Shown one piece after another: positions 1 to 5,185 of a stretch of 5,185 bases of DNA. The DNA lies in NCBI GenBank assembly GCA_044506565.1, contig JBIQKN010000127.1:1-5185 (forward strand), written 5' to 3'. Each line of letters opens with the position of its first letter. Positions within the stretch are counted from its first letter, which is position 1. Position numbers and translations under genes: made by a program. The stretch is from Croceibacterium_A sp044506565 (GTDB lineage: Bacteria; Pseudomonadota; Alphaproteobacteria; Sphingomonadales; Sphingomonadaceae). Below the pieces are notes generated by a model. That model was not told where the DNA came from, made no database searches, and worked only from the letters and a program-made list of their open reading frames with translations.

Positions 1-1
1 C

Positions 2-2122
2 CCACAGGGCGAAGTGGGCGGCAGAGAGGGTGAAGCTGACGGTGCGGGTCTCGCCGGGCTGGAGCGGGACCCGGCGGAATCCGCGGAGCTGCTTCACCGG
101 GCGCGAGACCGAGGCTACGGGATCGCGCATGTAGAGCTGGACGACTTCCTCGCCGGGACGCTCGCCGGTGTTGGTCACCGGGATCGAGACGGTGACGGTG
201 CCGCCGTTCGCCGGGATGTTGGCGCGGTCGAGCGTGAGCTCGCCGTAGCCGAAGGTGGTGTAGCTGAGGCCGTGTCCGAACGGCCAGAGCGGGAGGGTTG
301 GCTGGTCGCGCCAGCGGACCGTGTCGTTGGCGAGGTCCTCGTCGGCCGGGCGCCCGCTCGGCAGCTGGTCGTAGGCGAACGGCACCGCGCCGCTCGCGCG
401 CGGGAAGGTCGCGGGCAAGCGGCCGGCGGGGTTGTTGTCGCCGAACAGGGTACTCACGAGCGCGGGCCCCGATTCGACCCCGAGCAGCCAGGCGCCGAGC
501 ACGGCGGCCTCGTCGAGCCCGGAAAGCTCGGGCGCCGCGAGCGGGCGGCCGCCCATCAGCACGACGACGAGCGGCTTGCCGACCTCGAGCACCTTGAAGA
601 GCAGCTCCTTCTGCTCTCGCGGCAGGCCGATCTCGGCGAAGCTGCGCGCCTCGCCCGTGCGGTCGAAGTCCTCGCCGAGCGCGAGGATCACGACATCCGC
701 CGCAATGGCTGCGGCCAGCGCCGCGTCGACGCCCTCGGCGACGTAAGTCACGCCGGGATGCGCGGCTTCGAGCGCGGCGCGCAGGGTGACGACATCCTCG
801 GGCAGGCCGCGCGCCTTCCACGAGCCGAGCGCCGAGGGGGCGTCGTCGGCGAGGGCACCGATCAAGGCGATCTTGCCGGCGTCTTTCGCCAGCGGGAGAA
901 CCTTGCCCGAATTCTCGAGCAGCACGATCGCGCGCTCGGCGATGCGGCGAGCTTCGGCGCGATGCTCGGCGGCGAGCATGACCGCCGCTTCGCGCGCAGT
1001 GTCGTGGTACTGGAACGGATCGGCGAACAGGCCGAGATCGCGCTTGGCGCGGAGGATGCGCAGCACGGCCTCGTCGAGCAGCGCCATCAGCGCCGGATCG
1101 GCGTCGGCGAGCGCGGCGACTTCCTCGGCGTAGACGTCGCTGACCATGTCGATGTCGACCCCGGCCTCGAGCGCGAGGCGCGCGGCCTCGGTGCGGGTGC
1201 CGGCGACGCCGTGAGCGATCAGTTCGTCGATCGAGCGCCAGTCGCTGACGAGCACGCCGTCGTAGCCCCATTCGTAGCGCAGGAGGCCGCGCAGCAGCGC
1301 GGCGTTGCCGGTGACAGGCACCCCGCCAAGCGCGTTGAACGCGGTCATGTAGCTGGCGGTGCCGGCCGCGGCGGCGGCCTCGAACGGCGGCAGGTAGGTC
1401 TCGCGCAGCGTGCGCTCGGAAATGTCTGCACCCGCATAGTCGCGCCCGCCCTCGGCCGCGCCGTAGGCGCCGAAGTGCTTGGTCGCGGCCATCAGCGTGT
1501 CGGGCGCGGCGAGGCTGGCGCCCTGGAAGCCGCGGACCTGCGCGACGGCCATCGCGCTGCCGAGGAACGGGTCCTCTCCGGCGCCTTCGACGATGCGGCC
1601 CCAGCGCGGGTCGCGGGCGACGTCGACCATCGGGGCGAAAGTCCAGTGCAGGCCGGCGGCGCTGGCCTCGCGCGCAGCGATGCGGGCGGCGCTCTCGGCG
1701 TCGGCCGGGTCCCAGGTCGCGGCGATCGCGAGGGGCACCGGGAAGATCGTGCGGTAACCGTGGACGACGTCCATCGCGAACAGCAGCGGGATGCCGAGCC
1801 GGCTCTCCTCGACCGCGACGCGCTGCAGCTCGCGCAGCGGCTCGGCGCCGGCGACGTGGAGGAACGAGCCGACCTTGCCGGCGCGGACGAGGTCGAGCTC
1901 CTCGGGGGTCAGCCGCGAGTTGAGCGCGCGCTGGCGACCGCCCATGCGCTGGACCAGCTGGCCGACCTTCTCGGCAGTGGTCATGCGGGTGAGCAGCGCT
2001 TCGAGGTCGATCTCGGCGCTCGCCGTAGCGGTAGCCGGGGTGCCCTGCGCGGCCAGCGGCGGCGCGGAGAGCAGGGCTGCCAGAATTGCTGGTAGCGCTA
2101 CCTTCAGTGGGCGTGGCGGCAT
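2..2122 (-). CDS. bglX: Exported beta-glucosidase, glycoside hydrolase family 3 (BglX-like), 3' end cut by the window
   Basis: Predicted to hydrolyse terminal non-reducing beta-D-glucosyl (or related) residues of oligosaccharides in the periplasm. 707 codons run open from ATG 2122 to the left edge; E. coli BglX has about 765 residues, so roughly 40-60 are missing. Residues 1-25 form a signal peptide (basic start, Ala/Leu core, PPLAA then Gln). The GH3 TIM-barrel domain spans about 37-370: FAMDVVHG at 115-122, DPRWGR at 171-176, TKHFGAYG at 214-221 and LVSDW at 291-295, whose Asp294 is the expected nucleophile. The alpha/beta sandwich domain spans about 395-585; Glu491 in TGEARS aligns with the BglX acid/base position. 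A fibronectin III-like domain starts near 614 (PFGHGLSYTTF). No cysteines were seen. The start is chosen for its strong Shine-Dalgarno and signal peptide; an in-frame ATG at 2242 would bury the signal. The family is sure; the exact substrate is not. Confidence 0.95.
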   Translation of the reverse strand, partial: MPPRPLKVALPAILAALLSAPPLAAQGTPATATASAEIDLEALLTRMTTAEKVGQLVQRMGGRQRALNSRLTPEELDLVRAGKVGSFLHVAGAEPLRELQRVAVEESRLGIPLLFAMDVVHGYRTIFPVPLAIAATWDPADAESAARIAAREASAAGLHWTFAPMVDVARDPRWGRIVEGAGEDPFLGSAMAVAQVRGFQGASLAAPDTLMAATKHFGAYGAAEGGRDYAGADISERTLRETYLPPFEAAAAAGTASYMTAFNALGGVPVTGNAALLRGLLRYEWGYDGVLVSDWRSIDELIAHGVAGTRTEAARLALEAGVDIDMVSDVYAEEVAALADADPALMALLDEAVLRILRAKRDLGLFADPFQYHDTAREAAVMLAAEHRAEARRIAERAIVLLENSGKVLPLAKDAGKIALIGALADDAPSALGSWKARGLPEDVVTLRAALEAAHPGVTYVAEGVDAALAAAIAADVVILALGEDFDRTGEARSFAEIGLPREQKELLFKVLEVGKPLVVVLMGGRPLAAPELSGLDEAAVLGAWLLGVESGPALVSTLFGDNNPAGRLPATFPRASGAVPFAYDQLPSGRPADEDLANDTVRWRDQPTLPLWPFGHGLSYTTFGYGELTLDRANIPANGGTVTVSIPVTNTGERPGEEVVQLYMRDPVASVSRPVKQLRGFRRVPLQPGETRTVSFTLSAAHFALW
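2091..2102. promoter_or_regulatory. LacI-family-type operator inside the GH3 coding region
   Basis: GGTAGCGCTACC is a perfect 12-bp palindrome with a central CG, the architecture typical of LacI/GalR-family operators. It lies over codons 7-11 of the hydrolase, in the signal-peptide region. It is spelled with GTA (Val8) and CTA (Leu10), codons that look rare in this GC-rich gene, where valine and leucine are mostly GTC/GTG and CTG/CTC. This suggests the DNA sequence itself is under selection. It shares its half-site with the operator at 2248-2263. The regulator is not in the window, so the family assignment is inferred from site shape and the sugar-hydrolase context. Confidence 0.6.
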
Positions 2123-2128
2123 CGGATT

Positions 2129-2136
2129 CTCCCCTC
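2129..2136 (-). promoter_or_regulatory. Shine-Dalgarno of the GH3 gene
   Basis: The minus strand reads GAGGGGAG, 6 bases before ATG 2122. This is the strongest ribosome-binding site in the window and decides the start codon over the upstream in-frame ATG at 2242, which has no such sequence before it. Confidence 0.8.
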
Positions 2137-2157
2137 TCGCGCCGAGCTTTCCCGTTC

Positions 2158-2178
2158 GGCTCCTCCGGGTCAAGAGCC
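2158..2178 (-). other. Leader hairpin in the GH3 transcript (7-bp stem, 7-nt loop)
   Basis: On the minus strand, GGCTCTT, loop GACCCGG, then AGGAGCC form a seven-pair stem including one G-U pair. It ends about 21 nt before the Shine-Dalgarno. No U-tract follows, so it is not an intrinsic terminator. Its 3' arm overlaps a second possible stem, GCCGA (2160-2156) with TCGGC (2145-2141), so the two folds would exclude each other. Confidence 0.3.
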
Positions 2179-2184
2179 TGGCCG

Positions 2185-2197
2185 CTCCCTTAGGGAG
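2185..2197 (-). other. Leader hairpin CUCCC-UAA-GGGAG in the GH3 transcript
   Basis: The minus strand reads CTCCCTAAGGGAG. As RNA this folds into five GC-rich pairs with a UAA triloop, or, read as DNA, is a 13-bp dyad. The CUCCC arm is also complementary to GGGAG within the Shine-Dalgarno at 2129-2136, so it could alternatively mask the ribosome-binding site. This is seen from base complementarity only; no folding energy was computed. Confidence 0.3.
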
Positions 2198-2247
2198 AGC
2201 TTTGCCTGCCGGCCGAACTGGTGCGCCACGGGATCGGGGCATTAGCC

Positions 2248-2263
2248 GTGGTAGCGTTACCAC
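2248..2263. promoter_or_regulatory. LacI-family-type operator upstream of the GH3 gene
   Basis: GTGGTAGCGTTACCAC is a 16-bp near-palindrome: 14 of 16 positions are symmetric, the exceptions being the pair flanking the central CG. It shares GGTAGCG and TACC with the intragenic site at 2091-2102. It begins 13 bp downstream of the proposed hydrolase -10 box, so a bound repressor would cover about +6 to +21 and block initiation or escape. It is the likely primary operator for the hydrolase. It lies upstream of the pilin promoter, so any effect there would be indirect or upstream-acting. Confidence 0.65.
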
Positions 2264-2276
2264 GAAGAAAGCATTG

Positions 2277-2306
2277 ATTTTGCTGAGATTTGAAACTTTG
2301 TTACAA
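2277..2306 (-). promoter_or_regulatory. Candidate sigma70-type promoter for the GH3 gene
   Basis: On the minus strand, TTGTAA (2306-2301, 4 of 6 to TTGACA) is followed after 18 bp by CAAAAT (2282-2277, 4 of 6 to TATAAT). The start would fall near 2270, giving a leader of about 150 nt. Support comes from the local AT-rich composition in an otherwise GC-rich region and from the operator placed just downstream. The boxes are imperfect and other registers are possible. Confidence 0.35.
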
Positions 2307-2307
2307 T
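2280..2307 (+). promoter_or_regulatory. Candidate promoter for the pilus operon
   Basis: TACAAT at 2302-2307 matches five of six -10 consensus positions, with a weak -35 TTGCTG at 2280-2285 and a 16-bp spacer. The start would fall near 2314, leaving an untranslated leader of about 95 nt before the pilin ATG. The -10 overlaps the proposed -35 of the opposing hydrolase promoter (2301-2306), so the two units may compete for polymerase. An alternative -35, TTGAAA at 2290-2295, lacks a good -10 at the right spacing. Confidence 0.35.
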
Positions 2308-2316
2308 TTTCCCTAT

Positions 2317-2330
2317 TTACATTCATGTAA
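2317..2330. promoter_or_regulatory. Dyad TTACAT-TC-ATGTAA, possible regulator site
   Basis: Two perfect 6-bp inverted arms are separated by 2 bp in the AT-rich centre of the divergent region. If the pilin promoter is read correctly, the dyad covers about +3 to +17 of that transcript, a typical repressor position; it is also about 10 bp upstream of the hydrolase -35. It differs from the GGTAGCGCTACC operators and so would bind another regulator. No specific family is recognised. Confidence 0.4.
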
Positions 2331-2397
2331 GTCAGACATAGTTGCGCGCCCGGTCAGAATCGTCGCCAACCCCCAGGCCGACGACCGACTTCCATGT

Positions 2398-2402
2398 GAG
2401 GA
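2398..2402 (+). promoter_or_regulatory. Shine-Dalgarno of the SCPU pilin gene
   Basis: GAGGA lies 6 bases before ATG 2409. It is the only clear ribosome-binding site in the pilus operon: the chaperone and usher starts have weak or no such sequence, so their translation probably depends on ribosomes arriving from this gene. Confidence 0.7.
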
Positions 2403-2408
2403 CTGATA

Positions 2409-2930
2409 ATGATCGAAGGGTCGCCCCGTTCGCTCACCCTGGCCCTGGCTCTGGCTTCGGCTCTCGTGGCCACCCCTGCCATGGCCGAGACCGCCACTTC
2501 GACCTTCCAGGTCACGATGACCATCCAGAAGGCCTGCACGGTCATCGCCGGCGCGGGCTCGAACATCTCGCTCGGCACCGTGGCCGCCACCGCAACCGAC
2601 ATCGACGGCAACAACACGATCACGGTCAACTGCACGAAGACCACGCCGTACAACATCGGCCTGGCACCCTCGAACGCCAGCACCGACGGCGCGGGCGAGA
2701 TGGCCGGCACCGGCAGCAACGCGGACAAGGTCGCCTACCAGCTGCGCTCGACCCCCGGGTCCACCGGCGATGTCTGGGGCGACACGGCGACCGCGAGCAG
2801 CGTCGGCAACGGCGTCCCGGGGATCGGTACGGGTGCGGACGAGACGCACACGGTCTACGTGACCGTCCCGAGCGCCAACTTCGCGCCGGACACTTACGCC
2901 GACACCGTCACCGTCAGGGTTCACTACTGA
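2409..2930 (+). CDS. Spore coat U (SCPU) domain pilin, archaic chaperone-usher type
   Basis: A 173-residue secreted subunit resembling CsuA/B-type pilins, expected to polymerise by donor-strand exchange into thin surface fibres. Residues 1-26 are a signal peptide ending ATPAMA before Glu27; its n-region is poorly basic (only Arg7). The mature part opens with the SCPU pattern TFQVTMTIQKACTV (32-45), continues LGTV (55-58) and ITVNCTKTTPYNIGL (71-85), and ends YADTVTVRVHY (163-173) with an aromatic last residue, as the family usually does. Cys43 and Cys75 sit at the positions of the conserved SCPU disulfide. Residues about 87-145 are rich in Gly, Ala, Ser and Thr. Length is normal for the family. 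It is the first gene of the operon and the chaperone starts 5 bp after its stop. Whether it is the shaft or a minor subunit cannot be told, but its position favours the major pilin. Confidence 0.9.
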   Translation: MIEGSPRSLTLALALASALVATPAMAETATSTFQVTMTIQKACTVIAGAGSNISLGTVAATATDIDGNNTITVNCTKTTPYNIGLAPSNASTDGAGEMAGTGSNADKVAYQLRSTPGSTGDVWGDTATASSVGNGVPGIGTGADETHTVYVTVPSANFAPDTYADTVTVRVHY

Positions 2931-2935
2931 CGGCC

Positions 2936-3667
2936 ATGACGGGTCTGCGGACCTTGAAGCGCGTCGTCGCGGCGGCCGCCCTTGCCGGGCTGGCCGCCGG
3001 CGGCGCGCATGCCGCCGGCCTGCAGGTCGAGCCGAGCTCGGTCACGATCGCCGAGCGGGCGGAGGAGATCTGGCTGGTCAACACCGGGGACGCGCCCTTG
3101 CAGGCGCAAGTACGCGTCTACCGCTGGGTGCAGGACGGCGAGGGCGAACGCCTCGAGCCGACCGAGGACCTGCTGGCGAGCCCGCCGATGGCGCAGATCG
3201 CGCCCGGCGCACGGCGGCTGGTCCGCGTGGTCTCGACCGGGGCCAGGACCTGCGAGGACACCTTCCGCCTGGCAATCGACGAGCTGCCTCCTGCGCAGAC
3301 GGAGACTACCGGGCTGCGCTACGTGATGCACTACTCCGTGCCGGTGTTCGTGACGCCGAAGCGCTGTGGAGCGATCGCGCCGCAGCTGGCGTGGCGGATC
3401 GAAACCCACGGCCGCGCGGCGCGGCTGGCGGTCGCCAACGCGGGCAACCAGCACGCGCAGCTCGCCGACCTCACTTTCATCGACCCTGACGGGCAGCGCA
3501 CCCCGCTCACTCCGGGGTTGCTCGGCTACGTTCACGCCGGCGCGCAGATGGCCTTCGCCCTCGCCCCCCGCGCGGAGACCTTCGCCCGTGGCGGTACCAT
3601 CGAAGCCCAGGTCAATGGCATCCGTATCGAGCAGCAAGTCGCGCCGCCGTCTCCTGCTGCTGACTGA
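2936..3667 (+). CDS. Periplasmic pilus-assembly chaperone, PapD-like, Csu (archaic) type
   Basis: A 243-residue chaperone expected to fold and cap the SCPU pilin in the periplasm and deliver it to the usher. Residues 1-26 are a signal peptide (LKRV, an Ala/Leu core, AHA then Ala27). The N-terminal immunoglobulin-like domain shows IWLVNTG (45-51), VRVYRW (59-64), SPPMAQIAPGARRLVRV (82-98), FRLAIDELPP (110-119) and the G1 donor strand YVMHYSVPVFVTP (129-141). The second domain covers about 148-235, with LAVANAGNQHAQLADL (164-179) and GLLGYV (194-199). Cys106 and Cys144 flank the F1-G1 hairpin and could form a disulfide. ATG 2936 has no clear Shine-Dalgarno, so translation is probably coupled to the pilin stop 5 bp upstream. 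Its last 53 bp overlap the usher start. An open frame extends upstream to 2342, but only this start gives a signal peptide. Confidence 0.92.
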   Translation: MTGLRTLKRVVAAAALAGLAAGGAHAAGLQVEPSSVTIAERAEEIWLVNTGDAPLQAQVRVYRWVQDGEGERLEPTEDLLASPPMAQIAPGARRLVRVVSTGARTCEDTFRLAIDELPPAQTETTGLRYVMHYSVPVFVTPKRCGAIAPQLAWRIETHGRAARLAVANAGNQHAQLADLTFIDPDGQRTPLTPGLLGYVHAGAQMAFALAPRAETFARGGTIEAQVNGIRIEQQVAPPSPAAD

Positions 3668-5185
3668 GGCGCTGCTGCTGGCCGGAACCGGCGCCACCCA
3701 GGCGTTCGCGACGGCTGACCCGATCCAGCCCGAGGCAGCTGTCGCCGCGGAAGATCTCGGTCCCGCGCTCGACCGCACGGGCGAACTCACGGCCGTGCCC
3801 GGCGAGACGCTGCTACTGATGCTGTGGCTCAATGGCGAGGATCGCGGCGTGATCGAGGTCCGGCGCGACGGCGAGACGTTCTGGACCACCCGCGCCATCC
3901 TGCGCGGCACGGGCCTGCGGCTGCCCGGAGACGGCGCCGACCCGATGGTCGCGCTCGACCGCCTGCCCGGCGCGACGCTGCATTACGATGCCGCCATGCA
4001 GGTGCTCGAGCTGACGGTGCCGCCCGAGATGCTCGGCGCGGCGCGGCTCGTACTCAACCCGGTCGAGGATCGGTTTGCCGAGGCCCACAGCGCGCCGGGG
4101 ATGCTGCTCAGCTACGATGCCTATACGGGGATCGACAACCACTCGGCGAACCTCTCCGGCCTGCTCGAGTTCCGTGCGTTCGGTGGACGCGACGTGTTCG
4201 ATACGACCGTGCTCGCCGGATGGCGCGAGGGCTCGGACACGCACCTCGTGCGGCTGGAGAGCGCCTGGTCGCGCACCTGGCCCGAGCGGCGCCTGCGCCT
4301 GGTCGTCGGCGATACCGTGACCAGCGCCGTCGAATGGTCGCGCGCGACCCGTATCGGCGGGGTGCAGATCGGCACCGACTTCTCGCTCCAGCCCTATATG
4401 CCGACCACGCCGATCCCGGCGTTCTTCGGCTCGGCGGTGCTGCCCTCGCAGCTCGAGCTCTACATCAACGGCGTGCGCACATGGAACGGCGAGGCGCCGG
4501 CGGGCACGTTCGAGCTGAGCGCCGGTCCGACGCGGATCGACGGCGCAGGGCAGGCGCAGGTCGTCATGACCGATGCGCTCGGCCGGGTGACCACGCGGAC
4601 TTTCGCGATCTACCACAGCCCCGCCTTGCTCCGTGCCGGCCTGTCCGAATGGTCGGCCGAGGCGGGGCTGGTCAGGCGAGACTACGGCCTCGACTCGTTC
4701 GGCTATGCGGATGAGCCGGTGTTCAGCGGCAGCGTCCGCCACGGGGTCAGCAACGGGCTCACCCTCGAGACCCACGCCGAGGCTGCGCCGCACCTGGCGC
4801 AGGGCGGGATCGGGGCGGTGCTGCTGCTCGGCCAGCTCGGCGTCGTCACGGGTTCGGTCGCGGCCAGCCGGACGAACGCAGGCACCGGCACCCAATGGAG
4901 CGCCGGGTACAACTGGACCAATGGCGCGGTGTACCTCGCGGGCAGCGTGCAGCGCGCCAGCCGCAGCTTCGCCGACCTGGCCACGCGCTGGGACGGTCCG
5001 CCGCTGCGTGCCCGCGACCAGCTCCAGGCCGGGGTCAGCAGCCGCCGGCTCGGCGCGGCAGGAGCGCACTACATTCGCTACCGGCCCGCCACCGGCGCCG
5101 CGTACCGCGCGGCCGGACTGAACTGGACGCGGGGCCTGGGGCGAAACCTCTCGCTCTACGCCAGCGCCGAGCAGAACCTCGACGC
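3615..5185 (+). CDS. Outer-membrane pilus usher, FimD/CsuD-like, 3' end cut by the window
   Basis: Outer-membrane channel that recruits chaperone-pilin complexes and catalyses fibre growth. 523 codons are visible; ushers usually have about 750-850 residues, so the rest of the barrel and the C-terminal domains are missing. Residues 1-32 form a signal peptide (SKSRRR, a Leu-rich core, AFA then Thr33). The N-terminal periplasmic domain covers about 45-150 (LLLMLWLNGEDRG at 66-78). The barrel follows, with usher landmarks VGDTVT (231-236), RIGGVQIGTDF (246-256) and PYMPTTPIPAFFGSAVLP (260-277). The plug domain is about 272-335: LELYINGV (280-287), AGTFELS (296-302) and GAGQAQVVMTDALGR (310-324). 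AIYHSPALLRAGL (331-343) and further strands come next. No cysteines were seen, so the disulfides of FimD-type ushers are absent here. ATG 3615 lies inside the chaperone gene in the +1 frame with only AGG 3 bases upstream; GTG 3588 is an alternative start. Confidence 0.93.
   Translation, partial: MASVSSSKSRRRLLLLTEALLLAGTGATQAFATADPIQPEAAVAAEDLGPALDRTGELTAVPGETLLLMLWLNGEDRGVIEVRRDGETFWTTRAILRGTGLRLPGDGADPMVALDRLPGATLHYDAAMQVLELTVPPEMLGAARLVLNPVEDRFAEAHSAPGMLLSYDAYTGIDNHSANLSGLLEFRAFGGRDVFDTTVLAGWREGSDTHLVRLESAWSRTWPERRLRLVVGDTVTSAVEWSRATRIGGVQIGTDFSLQPYMPTTPIPAFFGSAVLPSQLELYINGVRTWNGEAPAGTFELSAGPTRIDGAGQAQVVMTDALGRVTTRTFAIYHSPALLRAGLSEWSAEAGLVRRDYGLDSFGYADEPVFSGSVRHGVSNGLTLETHAEAAPHLAQGGIGAVLLLGQLGVVTGSVAASRTNAGTGTQWSAGYNWTNGAVYLAGSVQRASRSFADLATRWDGPPLRARDQLQAGVSSRRLGAAGAHYIRYRPATGAAYRAAGLNWTRGLGRNLSLYASAEQNLD

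Noticed and set aside
1753..1759. GGTAACC within the GH3 gene, resembling an operator half-site
   Set aside because: It lacks the central CG and the full second half-site and falls on ordinary codons of the conserved HGYRT segment.
14..2095. A 693-codon open frame on the plus strand, antisense to the GH3 gene
   Set aside because: The translation is Arg/Gly/Ala-rich with no recognisable domain. The opposite strand encodes full GH3 motifs, so this is the familiar open antisense frame of GC-rich genes.
2161..2168. GGAGGAG in the GH3 leader, suggesting a leader-peptide ribosome site
   Set aside because: No ATG, GTG or TTG follows at a workable distance on the minus strand; it is better explained as the 3' arm of the leader hairpin.
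2139..2178. Intrinsic terminator in the divergent region
   Set aside because: The stems here are not followed by a U-tract on either strand, and they lie in the leader of the GH3 gene.
2219..2228. TGGTGCGCCA, a possible third operator between the two LacI-type sites
   Set aside because: It lacks the GGTA half-site spacing and is only partly symmetric, so it probably arises by chance in GC-rich sequence.
2240..2242. In-frame ATG 40 codons upstream of the chosen GH3 start, with no stop between
   Set aside because: It lacks a Shine-Dalgarno, would add an Arg-rich extension of 40 residues and would bury the signal peptide. The start at 2122 has GAGGGGAG at ideal spacing.
2313..2924. A 203-codon minus-strand frame over the SCPU pilin and its leader
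   Set aside because: Val/Arg/Gly-rich shadow of the SCPU gene; the plus-strand protein has a signal peptide and family motifs.
3813..5069. A 418-codon open frame on the minus strand, antisense to the usher
   Set aside because: Low-complexity Arg/Ala/Glu-rich product with no motif; the plus strand carries the conserved usher sequence throughout.

Overview
This is a GC-rich window with strong G/C preference at codon third positions. It holds a divergent pair of transcription units. The gene content (a secreted BglX-type glycoside hydrolase facing an archaic Csu-type pilus operon), the codon use and the GGTAGCGCTACC-type operators suggest an alphaproteobacterium, perhaps of the Sphingomonadales or Caulobacterales. 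That placement is an inference; no rRNA or taxonomic marker is present.

Left unit, minus strand, from 2122 to the left edge: one exported glycoside hydrolase family 3 enzyme of the BglX (periplasmic beta-glucosidase) type. 707 residues are visible and only the end of the C-terminal fibronectin III-like domain is cut off. It has a signal peptide, a strong Shine-Dalgarno and a leader of about 150 nt.

Centre, 2123-2408: a 286-bp divergent regulatory region whose middle (about 2264-2335) is AT-rich, unlike everything around it. It contains candidate overlapping back-to-back promoters and a LacI-type operator (2248-2263) just downstream of the hydrolase promoter. A second, perfectly palindromic operator lies inside the hydrolase gene (2091-2102). 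A separate dyad, TTACAT-TC-ATGTAA (2317-2330), sits near the expected pilus start. The transcribed hydrolase leader also holds two short hairpins.

Right unit, plus strand, 2409 to the right edge: a compact chaperone-usher operon made of a spore-coat-U-domain (SCPU) pilin, a PapD-like periplasmic chaperone and an outer-membrane usher whose first 523 residues are visible. Gaps are 5 bp (pilin to chaperone) and minus 53 bp (chaperone to usher), so the genes are probably translationally coupled. By analogy with csuA/B-A-B-C-D-E, a tip adhesin with an SCPU domain is expected just downstream, outside the window. The pilin would be secreted, capped by the chaperone and polymerised through the usher into thin surface fibres used for attachment.

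The most interesting signal is the operator pair, 159 bp apart centre to centre (about 15 helical turns). It suggests loop-forming, sugar-responsive repression of the hydrolase. It lies beside the pilus promoter, so glycan utilisation and surface attachment might be linked.
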